Of a stretch of 31,113 nt of DNA, positions 29,686 through 31,113 are shown in pieces. Location: positions 1,753 to 32,865 of the forward strand of contig JAKBCT010000006.1 in assembly GCA_021807655.1 (NCBI GenBank). Reading direction: 5' to 3'. Below the pieces are notes generated by a model, which had not been told where the DNA came from, made no database searches, and saw only the letters and a list, made by a program, of their open reading frames with translations. Made by a program: the position numbers and the translations under genes. Numbering within the stretch: position 1 is the stretch's first letter; the number at the start of each line of letters is the position of its first letter. The DNA is from Actinomycetes bacterium (GTDB lineage Bacteria > Actinomycetota > Acidimicrobiia > Acidimicrobiales > RAAP-2).

Positions 29686-31113
29686 GTGATTCTGCCGTCG
29701 ATCGAGAGCCCCGCTGACCTGCGCGGACTGTCGTACGAGGAACTCAGCCAACTGAGTAGCGAGATCCGCGCCTTCATCATCGACACCGTCACGACGACCG
29801 GCGGTCACCTGGGCTCGAACCTCGGCGTCGTGGAACTCACGATCGCGCTGCATCGAGTATTCGACTCGCCGAGCGACATCTTGCTCTGGGACACGGGTCA
29901 CCAGGCCTACGTGCATAAGTTGCTGACCGGTCGCCGATACGGTTTTCGACGTCTGCGCCAACGCGGAGGCTTGTCGGGCTACCCCAACCGCGCCGAAAGC
30001 CCGCACGACTGGATCGAGTCGTCACACGCCTCGACGGCCCTTTCCTACGCGCACGGACTCTCGGTCGCCCTCGAGCAGCGTAAGGAACTCATCGGTCGAG
30101 GGGGCCACCGACACGTGGTCGCGGTCGTCGGCGATGGTTCACTGACCGGTGGTATGGCCTACGAAGCCCTCAACAACCTGGGCCACTCCAACCAGCGCGT
30201 CGTGATCGTGCTCAATGACAACGGCCGCAGTTACGCCCCTACCATCTCGAAGCTCTCCGAGTCGCTGACCGCGCTGCGACTCAACCGGACGTACCTCACC
30301 CTGCGCGATCGCCTGCGCCGCCTCGTTCCGCACCTCCCGTGGGTGGGCAAGGCCGCCTACCGGGGCATCGATGGGTTCACCTCGGTCGTGCGCGAGTTGG
30401 TGACGCCGCACACCTTCTTCGAGACACTCGGCGTGCGCTACGTCGGTCCCGTCGACGGGCACAACATCGAGGCCCTCGAGGCCGTACTGCGCAGCGCAGC
30501 GAGGTGGGATGGCCCCATCCTGGTTCACGTGCTGACTCAGAAGGGTCGGGGGTACGAGCCAGCCGTCTCGGACGACTTGCGCATGCACGACTTTAAATTG
30601 CCGCCGCGGCTGAATGATGAAGAGGTCCCCCCTCAGTCATTCACCGAAGCGTTCAGCAACGCCCTGGTGACCCTGGGCGGTGTCGACGAGCGGATCGTGG
30701 CCATCACCGCCGCGATGGCTGGTCCCACGGGCCTTCTCCAGTTTCAAGAGCGCTTTCCGTCGCGATTCTTTGACGTCGGCATTGCCGAACAGCACGCCGT
30801 CACGGCGGCGGCCGGGATGGCCATGGGTGGACTCAAGCCCGTGCTGGCGGTGTACTCCACCTTCTTCAGCCGCGCCTTTGACCAAGCCCACCTCGACGTC
30901 GGTCTGCTCAATCTGCCCGTCGTCTTCGTCTTCGATCGGGCCGGCATCACCGGTGACGATGGACCGAGCCACCACGGTCTGCTCGACATGGCGCTCTGTC
31001 TGGCCATTCCCAACGTGACCATCTTTGCTCCCTCCAGCGCCCCCGAGATTCCCGGCATGCTGGCCACCGCGCTCTCGATGTCAACCCCCACCGCGTTGCG
31101 TTTCCCCAAGACA
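29686..31113 (+). CDS. dxs: 1-deoxy-D-xylulose-5-phosphate synthase (3' end outside window)
   Basis: Dxs condenses pyruvate and glyceraldehyde 3-phosphate, using ThDP, in the first step of the MEP isoprenoid pathway. The 476 codons present cover the ThDP-binding domain (TGGHLGSNLGVVELTIALH with His41, then GDGSLTGGMAYEALNN at 149-164 and VLNDNGRSYAPT) and most of the pyrimidine-binding domain (FFDVGIAEQHAVTAAAGMAMGG with the catalytic Glu near residue 367, and GDDGPSHHGLLDMAL). The transketolase C-terminal domain lies beyond the window; the full protein should be about 620-640 residues. The GTG start is set by the leaderless -10 spacing and by the normal position of the N-terminal motifs. Confidence 0.95.
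   Translation, partial: MILPSIESPADLRGLSYEELSQLSSEIRAFIIDTVTTTGGHLGSNLGVVELTIALHRVFDSPSDILLWDTGHQAYVHKLLTGRRYGFRRLRQRGGLSGYPNRAESPHDWIESSHASTALSYAHGLSVALEQRKELIGRGGHRHVVAVVGDGSLTGGMAYEALNNLGHSNQRVVIVLNDNGRSYAPTISKLSESLTALRLNRTYLTLRDRLRRLVPHLPWVGKAAYRGIDGFTSVVRELVTPHTFFETLGVRYVGPVDGHNIEALEAVLRSAARWDGPILVHVLTQKGRGYEPAVSDDLRMHDFKLPPRLNDEEVPPQSFTEAFSNALVTLGGVDERIVAITAAMAGPTGLLQFQERFPSRFFDVGIAEQHAVTAAAGMAMGGLKPVLAVYSTFFSRAFDQAHLDVGLLNLPVVFVFDRAGITGDDGPSHHGLLDMALCLAIPNVTIFAPSSAPEIPGMLATALSMSTPTALRFPKT

Overview
The window looks like a chromosomal segment of a high-GC actinomycete (Actinomycetota). The signs are a one-chain Kgd-type 2-oxoglutarate enzyme, an F420 guanylyltransferase (CofC/FbiD), a fused PafB-PafC WYL regulator, many GTG starts and many 4-base GTGA/ATGA gene overlaps. 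A lysine/alanine/proline-only H1-like protein and the overall mix suggest an Acidimicrobiia-like lineage, but that placement is inference. I see no rRNA, tRNA, CRISPR array, insertion sequence or complete prophage. Genes run off both ends: a Mur ligase on the left and dxs on the right.

Layout. 1-1537 (minus): an alpha/beta hydrolase followed by a membrane-anchored MurF-like ligase. 1596-6137 (plus): a compact UvrD-type helicase, a GlcD-like FAD oxidase and a ThDP-dependent 2-oxoacid enzyme, overlapping one another. 6171-12110 (minus): a tightly overlapping operon kgd, NYN ribonuclease-like protein, FabZ-like dehydratase, exonuclease III. 12219-13918 (plus): a second alpha/beta hydrolase and a TIGR01777 epimerase. 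14121-22470: a peptide-type ABC importer made of two paralogous binding proteins flanking the two permease genes on the plus strand, and a fused double ATPase on the minus strand. 22525-23880: divergent rnhB and cofC. 23893-24171 (minus): the H1-like repeat protein. 24470-26775: a soluble VirD4/TraG-type coupling ATPase and a MobF-type relaxase, tail to tail. 26803-29275 (minus): fused pafBC behind moaC. 29361-31113 (plus): an FmdB zinc ribbon protein and dxs.

How it works together. Most genes are housekeeping: TCA cycle (kgd), isoprenoid precursors (dxs), molybdenum cofactor (moaC), F420 (cofC), DNA repair and RNA/DNA hybrid removal (xth, helicase, rnhB), envelope synthesis (Mur ligase) and peptide uptake. 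The striking element is a two-gene DNA-processing module, relaxase plus coupling ATPase, with no secretion channel genes in view. It sits between an H1-like DNA-binding protein and a PafBC-type DNA-damage regulator, and the relaxase lies 27 bases behind pafBC on the same strand.

Regulation. Eight gene starts carry a TANNNT hexamer exactly six bases before the start codon, the pattern expected of leaderless transcripts. Other genes (both binding proteins, H1-like, relaxase, FmdB) instead have clear Shine-Dalgarno sequences. Two large perfect hairpins (15977-16025 and 23830-23872) are good terminator candidates.
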